In this document: positions 1-5,737 of the stretch, one piece after another
Numbering within the stretch: the stretch's first letter is position 1
How the letters are laid out: each line of letters opens with the position of its first letter
Assembly: GCA_045640165.1 (NCBI GenBank)
Contig: JAZUEK010000039.1
Coordinates: 1-13,814, forward strand
Reading direction: 5' to 3'
DNA: 13,814 nt
From: RGIG426 sp045640165
GTDB taxonomy: Bacteria; Bacillota; Clostridia; Oscillospirales; Acutalibacteraceae
Notes under the pieces: model-generated
Told to the model about the DNA's origin: nothing
Seen by the model: only the letters and a program-made list of their open reading frames with translations
Database searches by the model: none
Position numbers and translations under genes: made by a program

Positions 1-1
1 G

Positions 2-110
2 CCTTAAAACACAGATTTTGGATGGAGAACGCGAAAAACCGCCTCGACTATACTGGCGTATAGCGAGGCGGTTTGACAATGTTCTGCGCCAAAATCTCGT
101 GTTTTTAAGG
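2..110. repeat. Long imperfect palindrome around a terminator core
   Basis: The left arm (2-53) and right arm (58-110) are near reverse complements. Outer blocks CCTTAAAA, CAC and AGATTTTGG at 2-21 pair with 89-110 with three single-base bulges. AGAAC at 26-30 pairs with 81-85. AAACCGCCTCG plus CTATAC at 36-53 pairs with 58-74 with one bulged A. The loop is TGGC. The outer arms are much longer than an ordinary intrinsic terminator needs, so this may be a small palindromic mobile repeat or a structured 3' UTR. A second short inverted repeat (AAGGAAT/ATTCCTT, 107-122) abuts it. No gene is seen in 1-155. Confidence 0.6.
34..74 (-). terminator. Intrinsic terminator after the CDF transporter gene
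   Basis: Read on the minus strand, a 17-bp stem with one bulge (36-53 with 58-74, loop of 4) is followed by five T residues (34-38 on plus are AAAAA, the innermost overlapping the stem). It lies about 80 nt past the CDF stop codon and is the nearest credible end for that transcript. Confidence 0.7.
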
Positions 111-155
111 AATACATTCCTTACGAACTCCCGGCCAAGACGGTGCTGTTTTCTT

Positions 156-1040
156 TTAGTGATGGTGATGGTGTCCGTTTTCTTCGGAAAACACGGGATG
201 GCAATCCACGTCGTCGCACCGTTCTTCCTCAGTCTCAATCACCGCGTGCACGATATGATGTTCCGCGAGTTCTGCGCGCAACGCGGCTTTCAAGGACGGC
301 AAATCGTCGGAATCGGTCACAACGTGGAAAGTGGCATAATGGTGCGCGCCGTCCATACTGCGGATATGCAGGTGATGCACGTCCAAAACGCCGTCCACGT
401 GAAGCAGTTCTTCTTTTAAGTGTGCCACGTCCACATCGGCAGGCGTTTTCTCCAAAAAGAGGTCGGCAATCTCCACAAGATTTTTGATAGCGCACACAAG
501 AATAAACGCCGCCACGCCGATGCTCATCAGCGAGTCGAGAATCCCGATATCGGTAAAATACATCACCACGGCACCGACCAGCACAACCGCCCAACCGAGC
601 ACGTCTTCGAGCATATGCAGGTTGACCGATTTTTGGTTTAAGGAATCCCCCTCACGCGTGACGAAAGCGGCAATAAGGTTGACGACCACACCAATCACGG
701 CAAGCAGGAGCATTCCGCGATAATCCACCGCGACGGGATGAAAAAGCCGTTCTACCGATTCTTTAATCATAATCCCCGAGCCGAGAATTAAAATCACCGT
801 GGTAATAAGCCCGCCGAGCACAGAATAGCGCAGATAGCCGTAGGTGTGCGCCTCATCCACGTCCGAGCGGCTTTTCTTTTCGAGAAAATAGGAAATGCCA
901 ATGGAGAGCGCATCGCCGAAATCGTGAACAGAATCGGACAAAATCGCCACCGATTTCGTGAAAATGCCACCAATCAACTCGAACAGCGAAAACGCCAAAT
1001 TCAAAAGAAACGCCACTAAAATATTCTTTTCGGTTTTCAT
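156..1040 (-). CDS. Cation diffusion facilitator (CDF) family metal efflux transporter
   Basis: 294-residue inner-membrane antiporter of the CDF family, expected to export divalent metal (Zn/Cd, possibly Fe or Mn) in exchange for protons. Several hydrophobic helices span residues 7-205, followed by a cytoplasmic domain. The two metal-site motifs are visible: H39-x3-D43 in TM2 (SDSVHDFGD) and H142-x3-D146 in TM5 (HMLEDVLG); the His/Asp pairing is typical of Zn/Cd-type members. The C-terminal tail is Cys/His-rich (RCDDVDCH) and ends in five consecutive histidines, a likely extra metal-binding tail. The ATG start has GGGGGTGG 4 nt upstream and follows a separate promoter (1082-1109). The gene is monocistronic, between the tRNA terminator and the terminator at 34-74. 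The exact metal cannot be told from sequence, and no metalloregulator gene is nearby. Confidence 0.92.
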   Translation of the reverse strand: MKTEKNILVAFLLNLAFSLFELIGGIFTKSVAILSDSVHDFGDALSIGISYFLEKKSRSDVDEAHTYGYLRYSVLGGLITTVILILGSGIMIKESVERLFHPVAVDYRGMLLLAVIGVVVNLIAAFVTREGDSLNQKSVNLHMLEDVLGWAVVLVGAVVMYFTDIGILDSLMSIGVAAFILVCAIKNLVEIADLFLEKTPADVDVAHLKEELLHVDGVLDVHHLHIRSMDGAHHYATFHVVTDSDDLPSLKAALRAELAEHHIVHAVIETEEERCDDVDCHPVFSEENGHHHHH

Positions 1041-1081
1041 ATATCCACCCCCGAAAAACGGAATAAGAGTTTATACAATAT

Positions 1082-1109
1082 AGTATATCACGTTTCGAAA
1101 GATTGTCAA
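1082..1109 (-). promoter_or_regulatory. Sigma-A-type promoter of the CDF transporter
   Basis: -35 TTGACA (1104-1109), 16-bp spacer, -10 TATACT (1082-1087), all on minus. It sits between the tRNA terminator and the CDF start, about 40 nt upstream of the ATG. A perfect palindrome ATATA-G-TATAT (1078-1088) covers the -10 and could be an operator, though it may simply reflect AT-rich composition. Confidence 0.75.
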
Positions 1110-1110
1110 A

Positions 1111-1143
1111 GAAAACCCGCCGAGGCGATGCCTCGGCGGTTTT
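1111..1143 (-). terminator. Intrinsic terminator of the tRNA-Ser operon
   Basis: Perfect 10-bp GC stem CCGCCGAGGC / GCCTCGGCGG (1117-1126 with 1130-1139), triloop GAT, flanked by AAAA and TTTT. On minus the T tract (1112-1115) follows the stem. The upstream A-side directly abuts and shares one base with the encoded CCA end of tRNA-Ser(GCU), so transcription stops immediately after the mature tRNA end. Confidence 0.85.
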
Positions 1144-1233
1144 GGCGGAGAAGGGGAGACTCGAACTCCCGCGCCGGTTACCCGACCTACGCCCTTAGCA
1201 GGGGCGCCTCGTCACCAACTTGAGTACTTCTCC
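1143..1233 (-). tRNA. tRNA-Ser (anticodon GCU)
   Basis: Decodes AGC/AGU. The minus strand gives acceptor stem GGAGAAG paired with CTTCTCC, discriminator G and an encoded CCA (1143-1145). The anticodon arm is CGCCC-CTGCTAA-GGGCG, giving anticodon GCT. A long class II variable arm (TAGGTCGGGTAACCGGC region) and a T-arm with GTTCGAGTC are visible, as expected for serine tRNA. It lies 81 nt downstream of tRNA-Ser(UGA), with no promoter or terminator seen between, so the two are probably one transcript. Confidence 0.95.
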
Positions 1234-1314
1234 GTATGAATCCGGTGCGGATGGTGAACCCGCCCGTTTTCTATCTAATTTTATGCACCCTGTCGGGTGG
1301 CGGCTTTTAGAGGT

Positions 1315-1401
1315 TGGCGGAGAGGAAGGGATTCGAACCCTTGGCTCTGACGAGTCACCGGTTTTCAAGACCGGCTCCTTAAACCACTCGGACACCTCTC
1401 C
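1315..1401 (-). tRNA. tRNA-Ser (anticodon UGA)
   Basis: Decodes UCN codons, chiefly UCA. The minus strand gives acceptor stem GGAGAGG paired with CCTCTCC, discriminator G and encoded CCA (1315-1317). The anticodon arm is CCGGT-CTTGAAA-ACCGG (anticodon TGA), followed by a long variable arm (GACTCGTCAGAGCC) and T-loop GGTTCGAATCC. It is the first gene of a two-tRNA operon whose promoter ends about 13 nt upstream of the mature 5' end. Confidence 0.95.
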
Positions 1402-1413
1402 AAGCACCCGTCT

Positions 1414-1442
1414 ATTATATCTGTTTTCCCCGTCGTTGTCAA
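1414..1442 (-). promoter_or_regulatory. Perfect consensus promoter of the tRNA-Ser operon
   Basis: On minus: -35 TTGACA (1437-1442), exactly 17-bp spacer, -10 TATAAT (1414-1419). Both hexamers match the sigma-A/sigma-70 consensus completely, as expected for a highly expressed stable RNA operon. Confidence 0.92.
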
Positions 1443-1705
1443 CCCTTTTTTGCGAGTATTTTTTTGACGAATTCTGACGAAAACTGCAAACTATTCAGAC
1501 GTTTTTTACCCTTGACACTCCCCTGTTTTACACATTGTAAAGTGCCCTTTTTTCACATTTTTGTGGAAAATCCGGTGGAAAAAGTGGAAGAATCCCACCA
1601 TTTTGGGGTTTTTTTCTGGGGATATATGGGTTTTTCATCCCCAAATTGTGGAAAGTTGAATTTATTTTTCGACAATCTGTTGAACGCCCTTTACGGAACG
1701 TCAAC
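1443..1705. other. AT-rich intergenic region without a recognised gene
   Basis: About 260 nt between the tRNA promoter and the DUF6062-type gene. I see no credible coding sequence. It has many A and T runs, two same-strand TGTGGAAA motifs (1562-1569 and 1647-1654) that resemble relaxed DnaA boxes, an inverted repeat TTTACA-CAT-TGTAAA (1527-1541), and a longer-loop inverted repeat TGGGGAT / ATCCCCA (1617-1623 with 1637-1643). No clean intrinsic terminator for the upstream minus-strand genes is seen here. Function unknown. Confidence 0.5.
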
Positions 1706-2392
1706 TCACTTTGTATAGCGCGACGTGAAAAAATGCACACAGCGTTCCACGGAGTCTTTTGACGTTCCCCAATCGGCGTTTTCGCCGCTGTTGCGATAGT
1801 CGAACATCGAGCAAAAATGCTTCACGTCCGACCGCAGATTTTGCAGTTCTCCGCGGGCCAATTTGCTCGCCGCCTCGCCGAATTCACCACGATACCGCTT
1901 GCCCATCGTTCGCCCTGCTGCTTCGATAAGCAATGCATAATGCGGCAGGCACAGAGTCGGCTGAGCGGCAAACGTGTCGCGGAAATCGCGTTCCCGTTCC
2001 CACAGCTTGCAGAGGTTATCCGCCATCTGCTCCATATTTTTATCCACGCGCTCACACACAAAGCAGGTAGAAAGCGCCTCTTTGGCGGCTTTCCCCTGCT
2101 TGCCGGCATCTTTTATGAGTCCGCCGAAAATGCGTTTTTCGAGCGAATCCAAATGGCTCTCCATCATCAGCGCCACACCGAGATGGTTGTGCTTTTTCAG
2201 CATCTGTTCGTAGTGGGTATAGCAAAACCCGAGTTTGTTGGTCTCTTTGCGGACGTCCGGCTCCATCATCGCGGCGCCGGTGATATAGTCCACCATACGC
2301 TGTTCCAAAAGATCGCGCATACGGCAGATGGGACAACCGTCCTGCGTTTCGAAAATCTCACTAATCGGGATACTGGTAATGTCGTCACGCAT
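1706..2392 (-). CDS. DUF6062-type cysteine-rich protein
   Basis: 228-residue soluble protein of a Clostridia family I recognise as DUF6062-like; its function is unknown. It shows an internal duplication of a metal-ligand pattern: C20-x2-C23 ... C57-x2-H60 (GFCYTHY) and C110-x2-C113 ... C148-x2-H151 (LCLPHY), with almost identical spacing (34 and 35 residues between inner ligands). This suggests two Zn-binding units, which is inference. Start choice: an in-frame ATG at 2416 exists, but AAGGAGG lies downstream of it and 9-12 nt before the ATG at 2390-2392, so the latter is preferred. That ATG overlaps the stop of the ligase-like gene by 8 nt (ATGCGTGA), implying translational coupling. Confidence 0.8.
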   Translation of the reverse strand: MRDDITSIPISEIFETQDGCPICRMRDLLEQRMVDYITGAAMMEPDVRKETNKLGFCYTHYEQMLKKHNHLGVALMMESHLDSLEKRIFGGLIKDAGKQGKAAKEALSTCFVCERVDKNMEQMADNLCKLWERERDFRDTFAAQPTLCLPHYALLIEAAGRTMGKRYRGEFGEAASKLARGELQNLRSDVKHFCSMFDYRNSGENADWGTSKDSVERCVHFFTSRYTK

Positions 2393-3704
2393 CGGGTGTC
2401 TCCTCCTTTTTCTCAATCAGTTTGCCGAGCGGTTGGTCGGCATAAAACGCGCCGGAAATATCCGACAGCGCGAATAAAATCCACCATATGCCCACCAGTT
2501 TCGGGGTCATCAGCGGAAAATCCGCGAGGCCGAACGCCATCAACCCCATCAGCGACACAAGCACCGAAAAGCCCAACAACGGCTGACGCTTTTTGCGGAA
2601 CAGCGTGTCTCCTTGGGTATACACGATATTAAACACCGGCAGGAAAAAGAGCATAAGCAGTACCGCGCCGCCCTCAATCAGCAGTTGGAGATACAGGCTG
2701 TGCGCGTGCGGCACGGTTGCAAGGCCGGCGGCTTTCATAATTTCCGTAGCCGGTTGCACACCGGCGCCATAGCCGAAAATCGGCCGTTCGGTAATAGCGG
2801 AAAGGGCCACCGCCCACAGTTGTGTCCGTTCAGACACCGATTCGTCGCCGCTATTGAGCGTTTGCATCCGCTCCGAGAAGATGTTCGGCGTCAACGCCAA
2901 CAGCGCGACCACCGCGACGGCAGCGAGGAAAATCACCACGCCCCACGGACGTTTCACGCGCGGCACAAGATACAGCACAAAAAGGAACAACAGTCCCACC
3001 ATCACGAAATAACTGGCGCGAGAAAAACTGAACGCCGTCCCCCACACGCCGGCAAACAGACACAGCGAGAAGATGACACGCGAAGCGGTATGACGCGCCG
3101 CACGGATACAGTAAGCGGACAGCGGCATTAAAAACACCATCGCCTCCGCGTAAATATTCGGGTTCGTATAGGTCGCGGCAACGCGCGTACCGGCGCTGTA
3201 AAGATGGGTGTCAATCGGCAGAAGTTTTAACAGCGGCTCGTCAAGGAAGTTCCAGAATTGCAACGCTTTTCGTCCCCAACCGAGGAACGAGCAGCCGAAA
3301 TATTCCATACAACCGAGAAGTCCCAACACACCGAGGCACAAGGTCAGCGCCTGGAACAGCCGGCAAAGCCGCTCTTTATCGGTAATGACGGCAAGAAGCG
3401 CCATATACACCGTTGCCATCAACAGCCACATAGCCACCGTGGCAAGACTGCCGAGCGGCGAGGTGGAAAACGTCACCGTCAACAGCATCCCCACCACAAA
3501 GAAGGCGGTGCGCCGTCCCGTTTCGCCGAAACGATGGGAGGCGATGCCCTGCGCTTTAGTCTCTTTATACGCCAAGAGCAAAGCAAAAACCGCCGAAAAC
3601 GGCGCCAAATATTCCGGCAGGAGGAACACCCCGAGCACACAGAAAATCACCCACATATACCGCTCTTTCGACAGGTCTTTTGCTTCAGAAAACAGTTCGC
3701 GCAT
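2385..3704 (-). CDS. O-antigen ligase / Wzy-type polymerase family membrane protein
   Basis: 439 residues with about a dozen hydrophobic segments, matching the Wzy_C / O-antigen ligase superfamily. Conserved features: FSFSRA near 225-230 at the start of the core domain, a large extracytoplasmic loop around 270-345 containing R293, ERPIFGYGAG (306-315), and the PHAHSLYLQ motif (332-340), whose His is a typical catalytic-loop residue. In a Gram-positive cell it would polymerise or ligate lipid-linked glycans at the outer face of the membrane (capsule, teichuronic-type or other wall polysaccharide). The substrate is not predictable, and no glycosyltransferases are adjacent. The ATG has AAAGGAGG 8 nt upstream. 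It has its own promoter (3749-3777) and is co-transcribed with the overlapping DUF6062-type gene. Confidence 0.85.
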   Translation of the reverse strand: MRELFSEAKDLSKERYMWVIFCVLGVFLLPEYLAPFSAVFALLLAYKETKAQGIASHRFGETGRRTAFFVVGMLLTVTFSTSPLGSLATVAMWLLMATVYMALLAVITDKERLCRLFQALTLCLGVLGLLGCMEYFGCSFLGWGRKALQFWNFLDEPLLKLLPIDTHLYSAGTRVAATYTNPNIYAEAMVFLMPLSAYCIRAARHTASRVIFSLCLFAGVWGTAFSFSRASYFVMVGLLFLFVLYLVPRVKRPWGVVIFLAAVAVVALLALTPNIFSERMQTLNSGDESVSERTQLWAVALSAITERPIFGYGAGVQPATEIMKAAGLATVPHAHSLYLQLLIEGGAVLLMLFFLPVFNIVYTQGDTLFRKKRQPLLGFSVLVSLMGLMAFGLADFPLMTPKLVGIWWILFALSDISGAFYADQPLGKLIEKKEETPDA

Positions 3705-3748
3705 CGGTTGGTCCTCCTTTCGTCATAAATCTGTATATATTCGCGGTC

Positions 3749-3777
3749 AGTATAGCATATTCCATTGCGAATTGCAA
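3749..3777 (-). promoter_or_regulatory. Extended -10 promoter of the ligase-DUF6062 unit
   Basis: On minus: -10 TATACT (3749-3754) preceded by an extended-10 TGC, 17-bp spacer, weak -35 TTGCAA (3772-3777). An inverted repeat ATTGC-GAATT-GCAAT overlaps the -35 and could be an operator. The ATG at 3704 is about 45 nt downstream. Confidence 0.65.
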
Positions 3778-3805
3778 TAGAAATGGAAAAAAAGGAGGAT
3801 TGTCT

Positions 3806-4105
3806 ATGCTTTGCCGTATCACAAATTTACACGATAAAGAGGTCATCAACGTCTGCGACGGCAGTCGGCTTGGCTGTGTGGACGACGTGGAGGTGGACAC
3901 CTGCAACGCCCAACTCACCGCGCTCGTCATATACGGACGCCCAAAGCTTCTCGGCTTGCTCGGTCACGAGGACGACGTCGTCATCCCCTGGAGAGAAATC
4001 GAAATCATCGGCGACGAGACGATTTTAGTCTCCCGTCCCATTCCACCGGAAGAAAAATACAAAAAACACCGCCGCGACCTACTGCGCGGCGTGTTCTCGC
4101 GATAA
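3806..4105 (+). CDS. YlmC/YmxH family PRC-barrel sporulation protein
   Basis: 99-residue soluble protein. MLCRITNLHDKEVINV at the start, the GSRLGCVDDVEVD stretch (19-31) and the GHEDDVVIPWREIEIIGDE stretch (53-71) are typical of the small PRC-barrel YlmC/YmxH family found in spore-forming Firmicutes. The precise role is unknown. The start is fixed by AGGAGG (3793-3798) 7 nt before the ATG at 3806; the open frame extends further upstream but has no support there. It is the only plus-strand protein gene here, divergent from the ligase-like gene, with 101 nt between start codons. A bidirectional terminator follows 2 nt after the stop. A candidate sporulation-sigma promoter is described in the findings. 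Confidence 0.88.
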   Translation: MLCRITNLHDKEVINVCDGSRLGCVDDVEVDTCNAQLTALVIYGRPKLLGLLGHEDDVVIPWREIEIIGDETILVSRPIPPEEKYKKHRRDLLRGVFSR

Positions 4106-4107
4106 GT

Positions 4108-4147
4108 AAAACCCGACGATTCGGTAACACCGAGTCGTCGGGTTTTT
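4108..4147. terminator. Bidirectional terminator between YlmC/YmxH and GNAT genes
   Basis: Stem AAAACCCGACGATTCGGT (4108-4125) with ACCGAGTCGTCGGGTTTT (4129-4146), one T-G wobble, loop of 3. T tracts follow on both strands (4143-4147 on plus; 4108-4111 on minus). It ends the convergent transcripts of the two flanking genes. Confidence 0.9.
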
Positions 4148-4163
4148 ATGTTTTACGGATAGT

Positions 4164-4634
4164 TTATCCAATGAACAGTTCCATTCCGGTTTTTTGGATA
4201 TGAAAACCGCATTTTTCATAAAACGCCTGCGCCGCATCGTTTTTGTCCCACACGTTGAGCGTGAGGTTATAGACACCGTGTTCTTTGGCGAACGCACGCA
4301 CGTGCTCGAACAGCGCGGTGCCGACGCCTTTTCCTCGTGCCGCTTCATCCACGCAGATATCGTCGATATAGAGCGTTAAAAAGTCATGAAGATTGTTCTT
4401 GCCGTGCGGCTCGAACACGCAAAACGCATACCCGAGCACCGCGTTTTTCTCGTCCGTTGCCACAAACACCGGACGAGTCTCGTCGGCAAAAATCGCAGCG
4501 AGTTCAAGGGCGGTGTATTTCGTTTTATCTTTGATAAAAATATCCGGACGGTTTGCCTCGTGGACGTTGTTGACCTGACGAAGCAGTTCCAAAACGCCGT
4601 CGGTATCCGCGATGGTTGCGAAACGAATGGTCAT
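4164..4634 (-). CDS. GNAT family N-acetyltransferase
   Basis: 156 residues, a single GNAT fold using acetyl-CoA to acetylate an amine. Motif A is clear: the beta strand LYIDDICVDEAARGKGVGTA (88-107) carries the pyrophosphate-binding R/K-G-x-G-x-G/T loop at R100-T106. The downstream NVWDKNDAAQAFYEKCGF (127-144) is the usual motif B with its Tyr and the conserved GF. Many relatives are annotated only as general GNATs or RimI-like, so the substrate is unknown. The ATG has GGAGG 7 nt upstream. It follows the precorrin-2 dehydrogenase-like gene after 54 nt, but a strong hairpin with a T tract lies between them and no promoter is visible in that gap. Confidence 0.9.
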   Translation of the reverse strand: MTIRFATIADTDGVLELLRQVNNVHEANRPDIFIKDKTKYTALELAAIFADETRPVFVATDEKNAVLGYAFCVFEPHGKNNLHDFLTLYIDDICVDEAARGKGVGTALFEHVRAFAKEHGVYNLTLNVWDKNDAAQAFYEKCGFHIQKTGMELFIG

Positions 4635-4650
4635 CGTTATTCCTCCATTG

Positions 4651-4681
4651 TTAAAAAAGGAGATACAGCGTATCTCCTTTT
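4651..4681 (-). terminator. Terminator (or attenuator) between siroheme-like gene and GNAT gene
   Basis: Perfect 12-bp stem AAAAGGAGATAC (4655-4666) / GTATCTCCTTTT (4670-4681), loop of 3. On minus the stem runs into six T residues (4653-4658). It begins 8 nt after the stop of the upstream minus-strand gene. The GNAT ATG is only 17 nt beyond the T tract, so it may work as an attenuator for GNAT. Confidence 0.85.
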
Positions 4682-4688
4682 CGTTCTG

Positions 4689-5180
4689 TTACTGATTTTT
4701 CAGCCGTTTGGCGCGCGTCTCGCTCTGTTCCCACACGTCGGGAAGTTTCTTTTGCATTGCCGCGCACAACGTTTCAAGCGCATCGCTGTCGGGCGACGCA
4801 AAGCCGCCGACCAATCCGTCGGCTTGAATCACTTTCGGCAACGTCATCGTGCCGTATTCGGCAGGCTCTTCCACGTTGACGAGAACGTGACGTGCCTTGC
4901 ACTCCACCGCCACGGCGATGTTGGTGTTTTTGTCGCCGGACGCCGCCACACAAAGGTAGCAATTCGCGGTATCACCACGGAAGAATTTACGGGGAATGTG
5001 GCGAATTTGTCCCGCTTCGTCAAGCGCGCGCAAACGCGGACACAGCTCGGGAGCGATGACGGTGATTTTGGCGCCGAAAGACAACAACAATTCCGCGGCA
5101 TCAGCGCTGTATTCGCCGCCGCCGACTAAAACGCAAGTGTTGTTTTCCAGGCTCACGAAAATCGGAAAATTCAAAGCCAC
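4689..5180 (-). CDS. Precorrin-2 dehydrogenase / siroheme synthase N-domain-like protein
   Basis: 163-residue Rossmann protein resembling the NAD-dependent precorrin-2 dehydrogenase (CysG N-terminal, Met8/YlnF family), which oxidises precorrin-2 to sirohydrochlorin in siroheme synthesis. Seen: FPIFVSLENNTCVLVGGGE (5-23) with the GGG nucleotide loop, GAKITVIAP (36-44), VAASGDKNTN (78-87). It is divergent: the Asp serving as catalytic residue in CysG (in NVVDxP) aligns with E105 (NVEEPAE), the usual SxxGxSP motif is altered (FASPDSDAL), and the C-terminal helical domain is short. Start is GTG with AAGGAG 8-10 nt upstream. It has its own promoter, 74 nt from the rlmH stop. No other tetrapyrrole gene is in the window, so the role is uncertain. 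Confidence 0.75.
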   Translation of the reverse strand: MALNFPIFVSLENNTCVLVGGGEYSADAAELLLSFGAKITVIAPELCPRLRALDEAGQIRHIPRKFFRGDTANCYLCVAASGDKNTNIAVAVECKARHVLVNVEEPAEYGTMTLPKVIQADGLVGGFASPDSDALETLCAAMQKKLPDVWEQSETRAKRLKNQ

Positions 5181-5219
5181 GCTTTCCTCTCCTTCCTAAA
5201 AGATTTTTCGGTAACCTTT

Positions 5220-5248
5220 AGTATACACTATTCTTTCCCATTTGACAA
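5220..5248 (-). promoter_or_regulatory. Promoter of the precorrin-2 dehydrogenase-like gene
   Basis: On minus: -35 TTGTCA (5243-5248), 17-bp spacer, -10 TATACT (5220-5225), about 40 nt before the GTG start. The -35 lies only 6 nt past the rlmH stop, and no terminator separates them, so read-through from the upstream operon is also likely. Confidence 0.8.
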
Positions 5249-5254
5249 GCATTA

Positions 5255-5737
5255 TTATTTATGGTACTTGCCGCCTGCCTCAATCTGCATCGCACGATAC
5301 AACTGTTCACACAGCATCACACGGGCAAGCTGATGCGGAAACGTCATCGGCGACATCGAAAGCCGAAACGTCGCGGCGGCTTTCACCTGCGGCGACAATC
5401 CGAACGAACTGCCGATGATACACACAGTTTTGGATTTGCCCTCCACCGCCCATTTTTGGAGCAATTCCGAAAGAGCCGGCGACGAAAGCGGTTTTCCCTC
5501 GATACAAAGCGGCATCACCGCCGCGCCCGACGGAATCTTTGCCAAAATCGCCTTTCCCTCGGTTTCAAGTGCCTTTTCAATCTGCGCCTCGGAGGGATTG
5601 TCCGGTAACCGGCACTCGTCGATTTCGACGATATCAAACTTGCAAAACGCAGATAAACGCTTTTGATATTCCGCCACCGCGTCACGCCAGTAGGCTTCTT
5701 TCAGTTTTCCCACGCAAATCAGCGTCACGGTCTTCAT
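5255..5737 (-). CDS. rlmH: 23S rRNA (pseudouridine-1915 N3)-methyltransferase RlmH
   Basis: 160-residue SPOUT-class methyltransferase, the usual family length. It uses SAM to methylate pseudouridine 1915 in helix 69 of 23S rRNA on assembled 70S ribosomes. Seen: VTLICVGKLKEAYWRDAVAE (4-23), the SAM-binding knot loop CIIGSSFGLSP (106-116; most family members have IGGxxG, so G-to-S here is mild variation), LSMSPMTFPHQLARVMLCEQ (126-145) and the invariant C-terminal YHK. Start: the frame is open further upstream, but GGAGG 7 nt before the ATG at 5735-5737 and family length fix it there. The ATG overlaps the rnmV stop (ATGA), indicating translational coupling. It is the last gene of the typA operon. 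Confidence 0.96.
   Translation of the reverse strand: MKTVTLICVGKLKEAYWRDAVAEYQKRLSAFCKFDIVEIDECRLPDNPSEAQIEKALETEGKAILAKIPSGAAVMPLCIEGKPLSSPALSELLQKWAVEGKSKTVCIIGSSFGLSPQVKAAATFRLSMSPMTFPHQLARVMLCEQLYRAMQIEAGGKYHK

Noticed and set aside
1195..1477. Open frames on both strands across the two tRNA-Ser genes (for example a peptide containing GGEEGIRTLG)
   Set aside because: This is the familiar false translation of serine tRNA sequence; the tRNA structures fully explain the region.
1512..1616. Plus-strand small RNA from the TTGACA at 1512-1517 to the T run at 1609-1616
   Set aside because: No acceptable -10 at the right distance and the hairpin before the T run is weak.
1443..1705. Chromosomal replication origin
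   Set aside because: Only two imperfect DnaA-like motifs and no dnaA, dnaN or rpmH nearby; not enough to call oriC.
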